Assembly (NCBI GenBank): GCA_964477525.1
Contig: CAYZHY010000001.1
Span: forward strand, 34,140 to 98,139
Source: PCC-9228 sp964477525
GTDB taxonomy: Bacteria > Cyanobacteriota > Cyanobacteriia > Cyanobacteriales > PCC-9228
Direction of reading: 5' to 3'
DNA: 64,000 nt
Part shown: positions 8,437-17,977 of the stretch, piece by piece
Numbering within the stretch: the stretch's first letter is position 1
Layout of the letters: the number at the start of each line of letters is the position of its first letter
Notes under the pieces: generated by a model
The model's database searches: none
What the model was told of the DNA's origin: nothing
The model's input: the letters and a program-made list of their open reading frames with translations, nothing else
Translations under genes and position numbers: made by a program

Positions 8437-8646
8437 CAGAAAATTCTTTCCTTGAAAGTAGCGATCGCTATGGATTTGGCTGGGATGGAAANNNNNNNNN
8501 NNNNNNNNNNNNNNNNNNNNNNNNNNNNNNNNNNNNNNNNNNNNNNNNNNNNNNNNNNNNNNNNNNNNNNNNNNNNNNNNNNNNNNNNNNNCAGAAAATT
8601 CTTTCCTTGAAAGTAGCGATCGCTATGGATTTGGCTGGGATGGAAA
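8437..8646. repeat. 100-N scaffold gap with identical 55-bp flanks
   Basis: Bases 8437-8491 and 8592-8646 are identical (55 bp, starting CAGAAAATTC and ending GGGATGGAAA), with the 100-N gap between. The same 55-bp length recurs at the gap at 28196-28295. This is what unmerged contig ends from a k=55 assembly graph look like, so the gap may have no missing sequence; a real short tandem repeat is the alternative. Confidence 0.75.
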
Positions 8647-8653
8647 AATTTTC

Positions 8654-8683
8654 TTGACAATTTTATCTATATATTGGTATACT
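8654..8683 (+). promoter_or_regulatory. Sigma-70-like promoter with no gene downstream
   Basis: TTGACA (8654-8659), 18-bp spacer, TATACT (8678-8683). Nothing coding follows on the plus strand for at least 1 kb; the transcript would cover the conserved core at 8783-8840 and run antisense into the 3' end of the protease gene unless stopped. Confidence 0.5.
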
Positions 8684-8782
8684 ATACATATAAATCGTAA
8701 TTTTGGCTTAGCTAGGAAGCCAATTTTCCGCTGGTTTTCTTCAAAATCTAAAAGGAAAATTTTTCAAAGCCCCTAGCGGCGG

Positions 8783-8840
8783 GGAAAGTTCTTTTTGAAG
8801 TTCGTTCGCTCAAACATCTAAGCAGGGCAATTTTTTGTGA
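8783..8840 (+). ncRNA. Copy 2 of the four-copy intergenic family
   Basis: Contains GGAAAGTTCTTT, CGCTCAAACATCTAAGCAG and TTTTTTGT in the same order as copy 1, with a 12-nt insert after TTCTTT. A GCCCC/GGGG hairpin precedes the core, and a hairpin using GAAG/CTTC follows it. The core starts 100 bp after the -10 box of the promoter at 8654. Confidence 0.4.
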
Positions 8841-8951
8841 AGGCGGGTCTTCAAAACGGGCAGCGCCAGAGAGGAAACCCCCTGAGAAGCAAACTGAGAA
8901 GCAAACCACGCCGCTTTTGAAATTGGTGGGTTTGGTTTCCACCCGCGATCG

Positions 8952-10409
8952 CTACCGAACAGTTAGCTGATAGCGACCACGCTCGCCACGTTCGTAAGTA
9001 TTGACCAAAATGCGATAGGAACCGGTATAGGGCAGGGTTACATTTAAAGCAGAATTGGTATTTCCTCGGCGAAAATCATCGTTTTCTGCGATATTTTCGC
9101 CATTTTCGTCTATTAAAATTAAGTAAGCGTCGAAATCGGGACTTTCTAAGAGAATTTGAACTTGTTGTCCCCGGCGTCCAGAAAACGAAAATGCTTCGTA
9201 AAAACTGCCATCTGACAACTGGGAATCTTGCGAGTCCAGCCGTCCGCGACGTTGCAAGATAACGCCTGTTTCTTCGCTAGTTGAAGAGGAAGTATTGCCA
9301 TCTGCCACTGCTTGTAAGGTATAGCTACCAGACTCGTTGCTTTCATAGGAATTTGCCAGCAGCGTATACGTCCCGCTTTTGGGCAACATCACCACAATGC
9401 GAGCGTTGGTGTGTCTGCCACTATCGTCATTTTGGGCAATTTCGCCACCATCGGGACCAAATAAAATCAAATAGGCATCGACTTGTTGGCTGGTCATGGT
9501 AATGGCAACTTGCTGGCCGCGTTCGCCAGAAAACGTGTAAACATCAAAAAAACTATGATCGACCGGCAGAATCTTGTCCCCAGGGCGCAGCTGCCCGGTA
9601 ATGGCACCTCCGTTGAGGGTGAGTTGTTGGGGAGCTTGTCGGTTTCTAGAGGGGGTGGGGCGTTGGTTGCCCCGAGGGGCATTTCCTTGACGGACAGAAG
9701 CCAAGAAAGATTGTACGCGAGAGACGGAAATGGCAAAACCAATGCCAATGTTGCCTTGAGATTGACCGCTGGTAAAGATGGCCGTATTGACACCGATGAG
9801 TTCGGCATCGCTATTGAGCAAGGGTCCGCCCGAGCTTCCGGGGTTGATGGCGGCGTCGTGTTGGATCGATCCCCGTTCGGTGTCCAGACGGCTAACAATG
9901 CCGGTGGTAAAAGTTCCCTGAAACTGACCGAAGGGATTGCCAATGGCGAAGGCTCGCTGACCTACTTGGACCGATCCGACATCGGCAAGAGGAATGGTGG
10001 GTAAATTTTGGGCGCCGCGAATTTGCAAAATGGCTAAGTCTTGGTTGTTGGCTAATGCTCGCACTTCTGCCGAAAAACGCCGCCCGTCTGCTAGCTTAAC
10101 GGTAATATCGGACTGTGCTTGTTCGACCACGTGAGCGTTGGTCAGAACCAGACCATCGGCACTGATAATACTACCGCTGCCAGCTGTATTTCCAGCTTCG
10201 ATGGCTACAACAGCATCGCTGGCTTGTTCGTAAACTTGAATATTGGTGCGTTCTTCTTCGTCAACAGCCACCGCCGGAAGTCCAAGAGTTGGACCAACTC
10301 CTCGCTGCTGTTCTGTCGATAGCCATACGTTGGCTGCCATTGGCAGAGCGCTCATACCAACGGCTAGCAGGCTAGAAGTAGCAAAACGACATATCAAGTG
10401 CTTGGACAT
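8952..10409 (-). CDS. HtrA/Deg-like serine protease with two PPC domains
   Basis: Exported trypsin-fold protease of 485 residues. A signal-like N-terminus (about 1-27) precedes the catalytic domain (about 55-245) with the triad His93 (TNAHVV), Asp124 (NNQDLAIL) and Ser193 (NPGSSGGP). There is no PDZ domain, unlike classic HtrA. Instead, two bacterial pre-peptidase C-terminal (PPC) beta domains follow at about 268-370 and 383-485, each with DAYLIL and a final SGSYTL or RGRYQL strand. PPC domains typically assist secretion or substrate contact. So it is best called an S1C protease with PPC domains, acting in periplasm or outside the cell. It lies 119 bp downstream of ftsY, in the same direction. 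Confidence 0.88.
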   Translation of the reverse strand: MSKHLICRFATSSLLAVGMSALPMAANVWLSTEQQRGVGPTLGLPAVAVDEEERTNIQVYEQASDAVVAIEAGNTAGSGSIISADGLVLTNAHVVEQAQSDITVKLADGRRFSAEVRALANNQDLAILQIRGAQNLPTIPLADVGSVQVGQRAFAIGNPFGQFQGTFTTGIVSRLDTERGSIQHDAAINPGSSGGPLLNSDAELIGVNTAIFTSGQSQGNIGIGFAISVSRVQSFLASVRQGNAPRGNQRPTPSRNRQAPQQLTLNGGAITGQLRPGDKILPVDHSFFDVYTFSGERGQQVAITMTSQQVDAYLILFGPDGGEIAQNDDSGRHTNARIVVMLPKSGTYTLLANSYESNESGSYTLQAVADGNTSSSTSEETGVILQRRGRLDSQDSQLSDGSFYEAFSFSGRRGQQVQILLESPDFDAYLILIDENGENIAENDDFRRGNTNSALNVTLPYTGSYRILVNTYERGERGRYQLTVR

Positions 10410-10528
10410 GGGGGTGAGTGTAGGGGGGTCGGGAGGATCTATATGCTTCTACTTCTATTTTCGCGTTTCCGCCAATTAAGAATACCTGTTCCTTACCAAA
10501 AATTGACACAAGAAATGCCTACCGGGGT

Positions 10529-12106
10529 CTACCCGCTCAACATAGCTTCCACAAATTCGTAACTGGAAAACGGCCGCAGGTCTTCAATGCCTTCTCCCGC
10601 CCCAATGAAACGAATGGGCAATCCCAATTGTTCCACCACGGAAAAGGCAATCCCTCCTTTAGCAGTTCCGTCCAATTTTGTCAAGACAATACCGCTGAGA
10701 TTGGCAGCTTCCGCAAACACTTGGGCTTGTTGCAACCCATTTTGCCCAAGGGTGGCATCGAGAACCAGCAAAGATTCCACTGTGGCATCGTCGGCTTTTT
10801 TGTCAATAACCCGACGAACTTTGTTTAATTCGTCCATGAGATTTTTCTTGTTTTGCAGGCGACCGGCGGTGTCTACCAGCAACAGTTCGGTTCCCCGCGA
10901 TCGCGCAGCGTTAATCGCATCAAAAACCACCGAGGCCGGATCGGTATTGGCAGTGGTATTAGCAATTACATCCACCTGACTGCGTTGCCCCCAAATTTTT
11001 ACCTGTTCGATGGCAGCCGCCCGGAAGGTATCGGCAGCGGCAATGAGACAGTTGTAGCCGGATTTTTGGGCAATGTGAGCTAGTTTGCCGATAGTAGTGG
11101 TTTTGCCGGAACCGTTGACACCAGTTATCAGCCAAATATTCAACCGGTCTTTTTCGGGATACAACAGCGGCGTGGGACTATCGACGGTGGGTTTGTCGAG
11201 AATGTCCCTTAAAATGGTTTTCAGATAGTCAATGGCGGCTTCTGGGGGTAAAGCTTCTTCCCGCAACTTCTCTTGTAAGGCGTCGATAATGCGATCGGTG
11301 GCTTCTACACCTACGTCAGCCCCCAACAGCAACGCCTCAATTTCCATAATGGCCTCTTCGTTGAGAGGCCCTTGACCGACAATCGATTTTAATTGGTTGA
11401 TTAAATTACGACGGGTTTTTTCCAAGCCACGCCGTAGCTTTTGCAACCAGGTAATTTCTTCGATGGAAACATCATCGGGGTTACGGCCCTGTTGGGCAAG
11501 CAACCGCGCCGACCATAAAAAGCCTTCATCGAGGTTGACATCTCCGTAAATCTCTCGTAAGTTCGGAGGTTTGTTTTGCGAACTTGTTTCAGTTTCTTCG
11601 GCTTCGCGAACCTCGGGTTCTGGCTTTTCTACTGCTTCGGCTTTCAAACGCGCCATGCGCGCTTGTCTGTCAGCCTCCGTTTGTGCCCAAATGGGGCTAG
11701 CTGACTCGGTTTGGCTTTCGGATGAAGGTGCGGATTCTGTTTGGGTGGTTGCAGCTTCCGATGTGGTCGTCTGTGCAGGAGGAGTTGATGTCGATTCCGG
11801 TTTGGTTTCTGTTTCTACCGCTGCTGTTTCCGATTCATCCTCCGATGTGGTTTCTGGTTCCGTCTCGGTGGTTGGGGTTGATGTGGCCGTTGATGATGGG
11901 GTTTCCCCTTGACGCTGTTGAATATTGCGGTAGGCAGCTTTGGCCCACTGCAAGTAGTCATCTTCACCCCCTGGCGTTTGCTCGGATTCTGTTTCTGCCT
12001 GGGGGGTTTCGGTAGACGACGATTCGGCAGCTGCGGGCGTTTCCTCAGATTTCTCTGCGGATTTGGAAGTATCGGTAAATTGGCGACGGAACCAGTTAAA
12101 GACCAT
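10529..12106 (-). CDS. ftsY: Signal recognition particle receptor FtsY
   Basis: SRP-receptor GTPase that docks ribosome-SRP complexes at the membrane for co-translational insertion. The 525-residue protein has an N-terminal acidic, Glu/Thr/Ser-rich A domain (1-180) that is disordered-looking, then the N domain (about 215-305) and the G domain. G-motifs: GVNGSGKTT at 329-337, DTAGR at 412-416, TKLDG at 476-480, and FIGAGEGIEDLRPF near the end. The A domain starts with a short basic/aromatic patch (MVFNWFRRQF) that could bind membrane. It sits after nusB (327-bp spacer) on the same strand, an arrangement I believe is common in cyanobacteria. Confidence 0.95.
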   Translation of the reverse strand: MVFNWFRRQFTDTSKSAEKSEETPAAAESSSTETPQAETESEQTPGGEDDYLQWAKAAYRNIQQRQGETPSSTATSTPTTETEPETTSEDESETAAVETETKPESTSTPPAQTTTSEAATTQTESAPSSESQTESASPIWAQTEADRQARMARLKAEAVEKPEPEVREAEETETSSQNKPPNLREIYGDVNLDEGFLWSARLLAQQGRNPDDVSIEEITWLQKLRRGLEKTRRNLINQLKSIVGQGPLNEEAIMEIEALLLGADVGVEATDRIIDALQEKLREEALPPEAAIDYLKTILRDILDKPTVDSPTPLLYPEKDRLNIWLITGVNGSGKTTTIGKLAHIAQKSGYNCLIAAADTFRAAAIEQVKIWGQRSQVDVIANTTANTDPASVVFDAINAARSRGTELLLVDTAGRLQNKKNLMDELNKVRRVIDKKADDATVESLLVLDATLGQNGLQQAQVFAEAANLSGIVLTKLDGTAKGGIAFSVVEQLGLPIRFIGAGEGIEDLRPFSSYEFVEAMLSG

Positions 12107-12433
12107 TTCCTTTCTGTATCCGATTCACAATTACAAGGTTGACAGGCTTTCGGCCGAAGCCGCCAAACTTCAAAGGGCTGTCTTTGAATATCCGATCTTT
12201 ATATCCTAATAGAGGCTATTTATGAGGGAATTGTTTTCCAGCCCTTTTCCAGATCGAAATCGGTAGCGACTTCAGCTTCCATATTGCTATTTTTTTGAGC
12301 TTATTTTACCGCGTTGGAGGTGCTTGACTCAACGGCAACTTGGCAGTCTTTCAGAAAAAATTGGCCCTGAAAGGGTGAAATTTGTGTTTTTCTGGGATTA
12401 CCCTAGGCAACCATTAAGCAGAAATGCCAAAAC
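12107..12433. other. 327-bp spacer between nusB and ftsY
   Basis: No gene is supported. It should contain the ftsY promoter and leader; an AAAGGAAA purine tract lies just before the ftsY ATG on the minus strand. I see no repeats or strong hairpins. Confidence 0.5.
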
Positions 12434-13057
12434 TTACTTAGAGGTGGTTGCGGTTTGGTTGCGCAGGCGATCGCTGAGACGGCGTAAAATGCCATTGATA
12501 AAGCGATGTCCATCTTCTTCGCTATAGCGTTTGGATATCTCTACGCATTCGTTGATGGCGACCTGTTGGGGAGTCCCCATATAGATCATTTCGGCAGCGG
12601 CCATGCGCAGCAAATCCCGGTCGATGCGCGGCAAGCGTCTTAACTGCCAAGAAACCAGAGATTGCTGTAGGATCTGGTCTATTTCTTCGCGGTTATGTTT
12701 GACGTTGCTCACAATTTCCAAGGCGTAGGAACGTACCTCTTTTTGATTGGCCAGGTGCAAAAATTCTGGCAGTTCGGTGGCCATACCTATACGGTTGATG
12801 GCCGAACGAGCCAGTTCCATGGCTTCGCGAGTGGCATTTTTGCTACTTTCCAAATCGGCGGCGCGGGTTTCGCTATCTAAAAGGGAGTTTTCGCCGCGTT
12901 TGATTTCCAAAGAGGCTGTTTCTAGCAGTTCTTCGCATTCTGAGTTGAGGGTTCGTATGGATGCTAGCACCAAATCGTCTAATTCGGGGCTTTCTTTGCC
13001 ACCAATTTGGCTGAGGCTAAGCAGTGCTAGTTCCCGTGCAATTTGCCGAGCTTTCAT
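12434..13057 (-). CDS. nusB: Transcription antitermination factor NusB
   Basis: RNA-binding factor that joins NusE (S10) on boxA for antitermination of rRNA operons. The 207-residue protein starts MKARQIARELALLSLSQI, the normal NusB opening, and ends with RLPRIDRDLLRMAAAEMIYMGTPQQVAINECVEISKRY, the conserved C-terminal helices. The middle (about 30-120) has an insertion typical of cyanobacterial NusB, longer than the about 140 residues of E. coli. It lies 63 bp downstream of the DUF502 gene and upstream of ftsY, all on the minus strand. Confidence 0.93.
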   Translation of the reverse strand: MKARQIARELALLSLSQIGGKESPELDDLVLASIRTLNSECEELLETASLEIKRGENSLLDSETRAADLESSKNATREAMELARSAINRIGMATELPEFLHLANQKEVRSYALEIVSNVKHNREEIDQILQQSLVSWQLRRLPRIDRDLLRMAAAEMIYMGTPQQVAINECVEISKRYSEEDGHRFINGILRRLSDRLRNQTATTSK

Positions 13058-13120
13058 AGGGGTTATTGGTTGGAATGTGGTTTGCTAGTTCTGGTTGGCG
13101 TTGTTGGCGGTTTCGGAGAC

Positions 13121-13843
13121 TTAGTGGTCGGTTTCCGCAACCGCTTCGTCGCTGTTGTCCAGCGAATCTAGTTTACGATTTTGATGTTCTTTTGACGAGG
13201 GGGCAGGCACATTGTTGGGGCTGACAATTCCTCCAGATAGCAAGATTTTGAAGGCATCTTCAATTGACATGGAAAGATTGATGACTTCCTGTTCGGGGAT
13301 GATGGCATACCATCCTGATGTGGGATTGGGAGTGGTCGGGATAAAGACGCTTAACATGCTGCTGTCTAGATGGGATTTGAGTTCCCCTTTAATACTGCCA
13401 GTTACAAAAGCGATCGCCCAAACGCCGCGACGGGGATATTCCACCAAAATAACTCGATGGAATTTTTCCCGGGAATCCCGCAATAAGGTTTCGAGAAGCT
13501 GTTTGAGGGTTTTGTAGACCGAACCAGCTAGAGGGATTCTTTGAAAAATTCTTTCCCCCACATCTAACAACCAACGCCCAACAATATTACGTGCCATCAA
13601 ACCAATTAATAAGATCAAAATCAGCGGCACGAAAATTCCCACCAATAAATTCAGCAAACTGACCAGAAGCGGATCCAACCCCTCAAAGGGATTGAGCTGC
13701 TTGGGAATGCTAGTCAGGGCATCGATGGCCCATCTGGCCATGGTGACGCTAATCCAGATGGTTGTAGCTAGGGGAACAATCGTGAGAACACCTGCTATGA
13801 GGTCGTTCTTGAGATCTTCCTTGAAGCGTTGTAGCACGGCCAA
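13121..13843 (-). CDS. DUF502 family membrane protein
   Basis: A 240-residue integral membrane protein of the DUF502 family. Two membrane segments lie at about 15-37 (LIAGVLTIVPLATTIWISV) and 60-85 (LLVSLLNLLVGIFVPLILILLIGLMA). A cytosolic or periplasmic beta-rich domain follows with GRWLLDVGERIFQRIPLAGSVYKTLKQL and VFIPTTPNPTSGWYAIIPEQEV, both family hallmarks. The function is not established. The start appears to be TTG at 13843 or GTG two codons later; an AAGGAGAG site lies upstream. It is the first gene of a DUF502-nusB-ftsY series. Confidence 0.85.
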   Translation of the reverse strand: MAVLQRFKEDLKNDLIAGVLTIVPLATTIWISVTMARWAIDALTSIPKQLNPFEGLDPLLVSLLNLLVGIFVPLILILLIGLMARNIVGRWLLDVGERIFQRIPLAGSVYKTLKQLLETLLRDSREKFHRVILVEYPRRGVWAIAFVTGSIKGELKSHLDSSMLSVFIPTTPNPTSGWYAIIPEQEVINLSMSIEDAFKILLSGGIVSPNNVPAPSSKEHQNRKLDSLDNSDEAVAETDH

Positions 13844-14001
13844 CCTACTCTCCTTTCTGTATCTATTGACACTCGATGTCCAATTCGAGCTTGGATTGAT
13901 TGTAAATAAATATTACAGGTTTTTCCGTTTCTATAATTCTATTGTGCCTACTATTGGGAGCTTTCCACGTATATGTATTGAAAATTACATGGAAGTTTTG
14001 T

Positions 14002-14859
14002 TTAAACTTTGCTGGAAGTTTCTGGCTGGGGAACTGTGTTGCCAGTCTGGGCGTGTTTTAACTCCCACACTTTCACCACAATTAAAAATTCATAGAACGT
14101 TTGCAAAACACACCAGGTAAATCCTGGATAGCCATCGAGAATGCCACCCAAAATGAAATACATATAAAAAAACCGAACCAAGGGTCGCAATGGAGTACGC
14201 AAAGAAAGGTCTTTGAGGGCACGACGCCGTTCTACTTCGGTTTGCCCGAAAAATATTTGCTTCCAGTTTACGGTTCCCTGTTGTAGTTGTTTGAGGGTTT
14301 CTTGGGCTTCGTCGGTGGAATAGCGGTTGTGTTTTTCGATCCACCGACTCATGCCTTTGCTACAGGTATAGTGTGGGTAGGTACTTTGCAAAAAGCCGGT
14401 CGGTCCTTGACATATTTCCCGTTCTGTGTGTCCGTAATCGGTAAAGAAGACTCGATCCGGGCGCAACAACCGCAATTGATAGCGGGGATACTGGGTAGCA
14501 TGGCGGATCCATTTGTTCATGAAGATTACCCGTTCGGCAACGTAGTATCCCACGCATTCGTTTTTTTGGATGGCTTGCTGGCATTCTTGATATAGTTCCG
14601 GCGTCATACGTTCGTCGGCTTCTAAAATGTACGCCCAGCTATATTTGGCCGGAATTTCTTGCAGCATCCAACTACGCTGTTTGCCGTGGCTTTCAAACTT
14701 ATGTTGCACCAGGCGTACGGGATATTTTTGGGCAATTTCTACGGTGCGATCGCTGCTAAATGAATCTACGACAATAATATCGTCGCTGAGCATCGCCGAT
14801 TCAATACAATCAGCGATATCAATTTCTTCGTTGTACGTGAGAATATAAATGGAGAACAT
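14002..14859 (-). CDS. Glycosyltransferase family 2
   Basis: A 285-residue GT-A transferase. It begins MFSIYILTYNEEIDIADCIES, with the donor-binding DDIIVVDSFSSDRTVEIAQKY and the EADERMTPELYQE (DxD-like) segment, then basic acceptor-side sequences and a hydrophobic stretch near RFFYMYFILGGILDGYPGF that may touch the membrane. It resembles the WaaE/KdtX-like group of GT2 enzymes used in LPS or exopolysaccharide assembly. The frame extends 18 codons upstream, but the fold begins at this ATG. It follows the HpsJ-like gene in the same direction, so it is probably part of a polysaccharide unit. Confidence 0.88.
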   Translation of the reverse strand: MFSIYILTYNEEIDIADCIESAMLSDDIIVVDSFSSDRTVEIAQKYPVRLVQHKFESHGKQRSWMLQEIPAKYSWAYILEADERMTPELYQECQQAIQKNECVGYYVAERVIFMNKWIRHATQYPRYQLRLLRPDRVFFTDYGHTEREICQGPTGFLQSTYPHYTCSKGMSRWIEKHNRYSTDEAQETLKQLQQGTVNWKQIFFGQTEVERRRALKDLSLRTPLRPLVRFFYMYFILGGILDGYPGFTWCVLQTFYEFLIVVKVWELKHAQTGNTVPQPETSSKV

Positions 14860-14919
14860 AAATCCTATACGAAGGAAACGAACTTTCTCTGGGTTCCAGC
14901 ATCCATAAGCCACGTCAAT

Positions 14920-15735
14920 TTATTTAGAATCAGCTGTACGTGGTGCAGCACCCGGAGCGCTTTTGACGCTTCTCAAACCCAGCCAACCTACCATAATGTA
15001 GGCGATCGCCAGCAACAGGCAACTAAAACCAATCCGAATGGAATTTTTCAAAGCTTCCGTATTCCTTTCTTCTTTCATTTCCTCTTTGCGTTCGCGAATT
15101 TGGGTTAAGTTGCGATTTCGGAAATTGCTGGCTTGTTCTTGCAAAAATTCATCTAAAGCATTGGGGTTATTTTTAAATTCCTGCAATCGCTGGGCTCGCT
15201 CTTCAGATACATTCTCTAGCGCTTGCTGAAAGTTTTCTTCGCTTTGCAATATACTTTCAATTTGTTGCCTGATTTGATTTTGTTGCTGTTCCAGTCGCTG
15301 GGAAAACTCCTCGCTTCCCATTTGTTCTTCAGCTTGTTGGGCTTGTTGTTCGATTCGCTCGATCGCTCGCTTGTTTTGAATGCGAACGTCATTCAAAAAC
15401 ATTGGGACATATAATAAATAGACCAACCCCAATAAACTTGAAAATATCAGTGCCCAAGTACGCAAATCTTGATATGTTCGGACGGATTTGCTTTTTCCTA
15501 TATAGGAATCAGCTACCCAAAAACCGGTTAGAAGCAGGGCAATCCCAATCATGGGAATGATGCCTCGTTCCACCATTTGGGTGATGACATTAATTCTCCA
15601 TTCTCGCTCTAGAAATTGGTAAGGAATTGGTAAAACGAAAAAATCTACAATGGCCGATAAGATTAGTAGAATCCCAGTTAGCTTAAGAGTGCGGGCAGCA
15701 ATGGGAGCAAATTGGCGACTGTCTATAACGCTCAT
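14920..15735 (-). CDS. HpsJ-like membrane protein
   Basis: A 271-residue protein with membrane segments at about 16-36, 52-72, 92-112 and 232-255, and a Gln/Glu-rich coiled coil (about 120-225) between the last two. The arrangement and the motifs LKLTGILLILSAIVDFFVLPIPYQF and MVERGIIPMIGIALLLTGFW fit the HpsJ family. HpsJ is encoded in hormogonium polysaccharide loci of filamentous cyanobacteria, though many members stand outside them. The next gene downstream is a GT2 transferase, which supports a role in polysaccharide production. The family assignment is by recollection of the motif pattern. Confidence 0.7.
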   Translation of the reverse strand: MSVIDSRQFAPIAARTLKLTGILLILSAIVDFFVLPIPYQFLEREWRINVITQMVERGIIPMIGIALLLTGFWVADSYIGKSKSVRTYQDLRTWALIFSSLLGLVYLLYVPMFLNDVRIQNKRAIERIEQQAQQAEEQMGSEEFSQRLEQQQNQIRQQIESILQSEENFQQALENVSEERAQRLQEFKNNPNALDEFLQEQASNFRNRNLTQIRERKEEMKEERNTEALKNSIRIGFSCLLLAIAYIMVGWLGLRSVKSAPGAAPRTADSK

Positions 15736-16464
15736 GGCTAGTTTCCTTGAAAAACAAAAATTTTAAAATAACAAGAATCAGTTATCAAAAATAACAGGGA
15801 ATTCCTGCTATCAATTACAAAATACGGAATCTCTATAGCAATTTCAGATCGAACGCACACGGTGGAACCATGTAGGGGATAAAGGATTTCCCCTAACCTG
15901 TCGAAGGGGGGTCGCCCTAACCTTGTGAATGTTTTTCGGCAAGAGTAAACCGCAATTTCCCCCTAGCTGCAGCTCCATGTTTGCGTTTGGCTTGAAAGTA
16001 ACAGACACTTGTTGGTGGTGACCACAAACGAGAGAAAGACGATCTCAGGCATACATATATATAAAGTTTCCCGAAATGTCCATCAAGTTTCGCTTGCTGA
16101 TTTTAGCACCCTGTTGTTGGTTTTGACGATAGTTACTTGTGCTACTACCAGAGGCTTGGCTAACGATCCTACTCCCAAGATGGTGAGTGGAAAAGCAAAT
16201 TAGCCGATTCAGGCACAAGTACCTTGATATATGGATTTTGGCGGTTGTTTTCTCAGACCGAAACCTTACGTATTTTCCCGGTAACAGCTTGTTAAGAGAA
16301 TAATCGCCTACAATTGAAAAACAACCATATAACAGCTATCTTGTATAGCTAAAATTGAGGGAAGCAGCATTTTTTTATAAAATTTTTACAATTAAAGGAC
16401 AAGTATTTGCAGTTTTTCGATCGTTTTAGGGAATTTTTGGGCCAATTTGGTCTTCAATCGGGAT
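15736..16464. other. 730-bp intergenic region, nothing recognised
   Basis: Divergent between the HpsJ-like gene and the MscS gene, so it holds two promoters. The short open frame at 16009-16203 has a TTG start and no family features. AT-rich from 16310 on. I see no repeat or structured element I would defend. Confidence 0.5.
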
Positions 16465-17358
16465 ATGTTTATGGAAGCGTTACTCCACCAAATTCAATCT
16501 AGCTTTTTAAAGTTGTTGGGAACCCTCATTCAGTATCTACCGGCTATTTTCGTGGCAACTATTATTGTATTTTTAACGCGCTACATAGCGCAATTTGCTG
16601 GTAAAGTAGTTAAAAAAACTGCAGAACATACCCTTCGCAATAATTCCCTGCAAGTGTTTGCTCTACAGGTGACCCATATTGCTACCTGGGGAACGGGTTT
16701 GCTGTTGGCTAGCGTGTTTCTGTTTCCCGATTTGCGTTTGGGAGATTTGGTCGGCTTGTTAGGCTTGAGTTCGGTAGCTTTTGGGTTTGCCTTTCAAGAT
16801 ATCTTTAAAAATTTTTTGGCGGGAATTTTTCTTTTGTTACAGGAACCGTTTCGGATTGGCGATCGCATTGCTGTTGCTGATTACGAAGGTTCTGTCGTTG
16901 AAGTGGCGCTGCGTTCTACACAGATTCAAACCTACGCTGGGGAAATCGTGGTCATGCCCAACTCTATTTTACTGACCAATCCAGTACGTGTTTTAACTGC
17001 TTTGCCCAACCGATGTACCGATTTGGCGATTGGTGTGGATAATAGCTTGCCTTTTGCTACTACCAAAGAAAAATTGTTAAATGCCATCGCGGAAGTTGAG
17101 GGAGTTTTGAACGATCCGCAACCAGAAATCGATGTCACCAGCTTTAGTAGCAGTTTTTTGGATTTGACGATCCGATACTGGACTTTTCCGGAAATAGCCG
17201 AAGTACGACGCACTCAAACCCAAGCCATTTTAGCCATCAAACAAGCCTGCGATCGTGCCAATTTAACCATTGAATCCCCCATTCGGATTGTTTCCTCAAG
17301 CGCTCGGCAATCATCGAATCATTTTGTTGCCTCAAACAACACGGTAGAAATTGGTTGA
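16465..17358 (+). CDS. MscS-family mechanosensitive ion channel
   Basis: Small-conductance mechanosensitive channel of 297 residues. Three membrane segments: about 18-40 (LIQYLPAIFVATIIVFLTRYIA), 65-90 and the pore helix about 95-125 (LVGLLGLSSVAFGFAFQDIFKNFLAGIFLL), which has the Gly/Ala-packed pattern of MscS TM3. The beta domain then gives EPFRIGDRIAVADYEGSVVEVALRSTQIQTYAGEIVVMPNS, a family signature. It opens under membrane tension to release solutes at hypo-osmotic shock. The frame extends to TTG 16447; ATG 16465 or 16471 is more likely. It converges with the small gene at 17551, with a hairpin between. Confidence 0.9.
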   Translation: MFMEALLHQIQSSFLKLLGTLIQYLPAIFVATIIVFLTRYIAQFAGKVVKKTAEHTLRNNSLQVFALQVTHIATWGTGLLLASVFLFPDLRLGDLVGLLGLSSVAFGFAFQDIFKNFLAGIFLLLQEPFRIGDRIAVADYEGSVVEVALRSTQIQTYAGEIVVMPNSILLTNPVRVLTALPNRCTDLAIGVDNSLPFATTKEKLLNAIAEVEGVLNDPQPEIDVTSFSSSFLDLTIRYWTFPEIAEVRRTQTQAILAIKQACDRANLTIESPIRIVSSSARQSSNHFVASNNTVEIG

Positions 17359-17471
17359 GCGCTTTCCACTTCCCATATTTCGATGAGAGCGCTTTTCTAG
17401 AACTGGTAGAAATGTTCGGCTTTTTGCTTTTTGAGGCTAGGTCGTAGCGCTTTCTTATAAAATGATTTTAT

Positions 17472-17494
17472 GTATTGGCTGCAATACGGTTTTA
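17472..17494 (+). terminator. Probable terminator of the mscS gene
   Basis: GTATTG (17472-17477) and CAATAC (17482-17487) form a short stem with a 4-nt loop, followed by GGTTTTAAAAAAA. The stem is short, so confidence is moderate. Confidence 0.4.
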
Positions 17495-17550
17495 AAAAAA
17501 TATAGATTCTCTGAGAGCTGGTGCTTCGTGGCTCCCCATTTCCCCATTTC

Positions 17551-17772
17551 TCAAGCAACTTGCGAGTGGGAATCGTTGGTTACTTGAATCCAGCCGCGAT
17601 TGACAGCACGTAATACCCGATTGATGGCTCGCATTTCTTCTTCGCTGAGAGATTCTTCTAGCAGAGCGGCCATTAATCCGTAGCGGTCGGCAGTAGTTAG
17701 GCAACCGTTGCGGCTGGCAGAGACCAGAATTTCGGAAATAGCACCGGGGAGGGGTTGAACTTGGGGAAGCAT
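17551..17772 (-). CDS. Small conserved cyanobacterial protein, unknown function
   Basis: A 73-residue soluble protein with SRNGCLTTADRYGLMAALLEES and LSEEEMRAINRVLRAVNRGWI, a pattern I recognise from short uncharacterised cyanobacterial proteins. It is predicted mostly helical, with no cofactor motif or membrane segment. It stands alone, converging on mscS. No function can be assigned. Confidence 0.7.
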   Translation of the reverse strand: MLPQVQPLPGAISEILVSASRNGCLTTADRYGLMAALLEESLSEEEMRAINRVLRAVNRGWIQVTNDSHSQVA

Positions 17773-17977
17773 GGCTGTAGGGAAGTAAAAAACGCTACAG
17801 TTCTACTATCCCCAATTTTTTCTAGTTTACGTGCGATCGCTTAACAGGTTACCCTGTGATTTCGATCGCTATATGTTCAAGGGGGATCGCCCCTTAGATC
17901 GTTCTCTCGTTTTTCCCAGAACCAAGGGAACCAGCCGCAAATCCATGCCAATGGGGAACAGCCAAAAAATGGGAAAC

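Larger units (their letters stand above)
8309..8951. other. Intergenic region with scaffold gap, orphan promoter and repeat copy 2
   Basis: No protein gene is supported. From left to right it holds a 55-bp sequence ending at the gap, 100 N, the same 55 bp again, a promoter-like element (8654-8683), a hairpin TTGGCTT/AAGCCAA near 8703-8724, the conserved core at 8783-8840, and a GGTGG/CCACC inverted repeat close to the protease stop. Confidence 0.6.
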
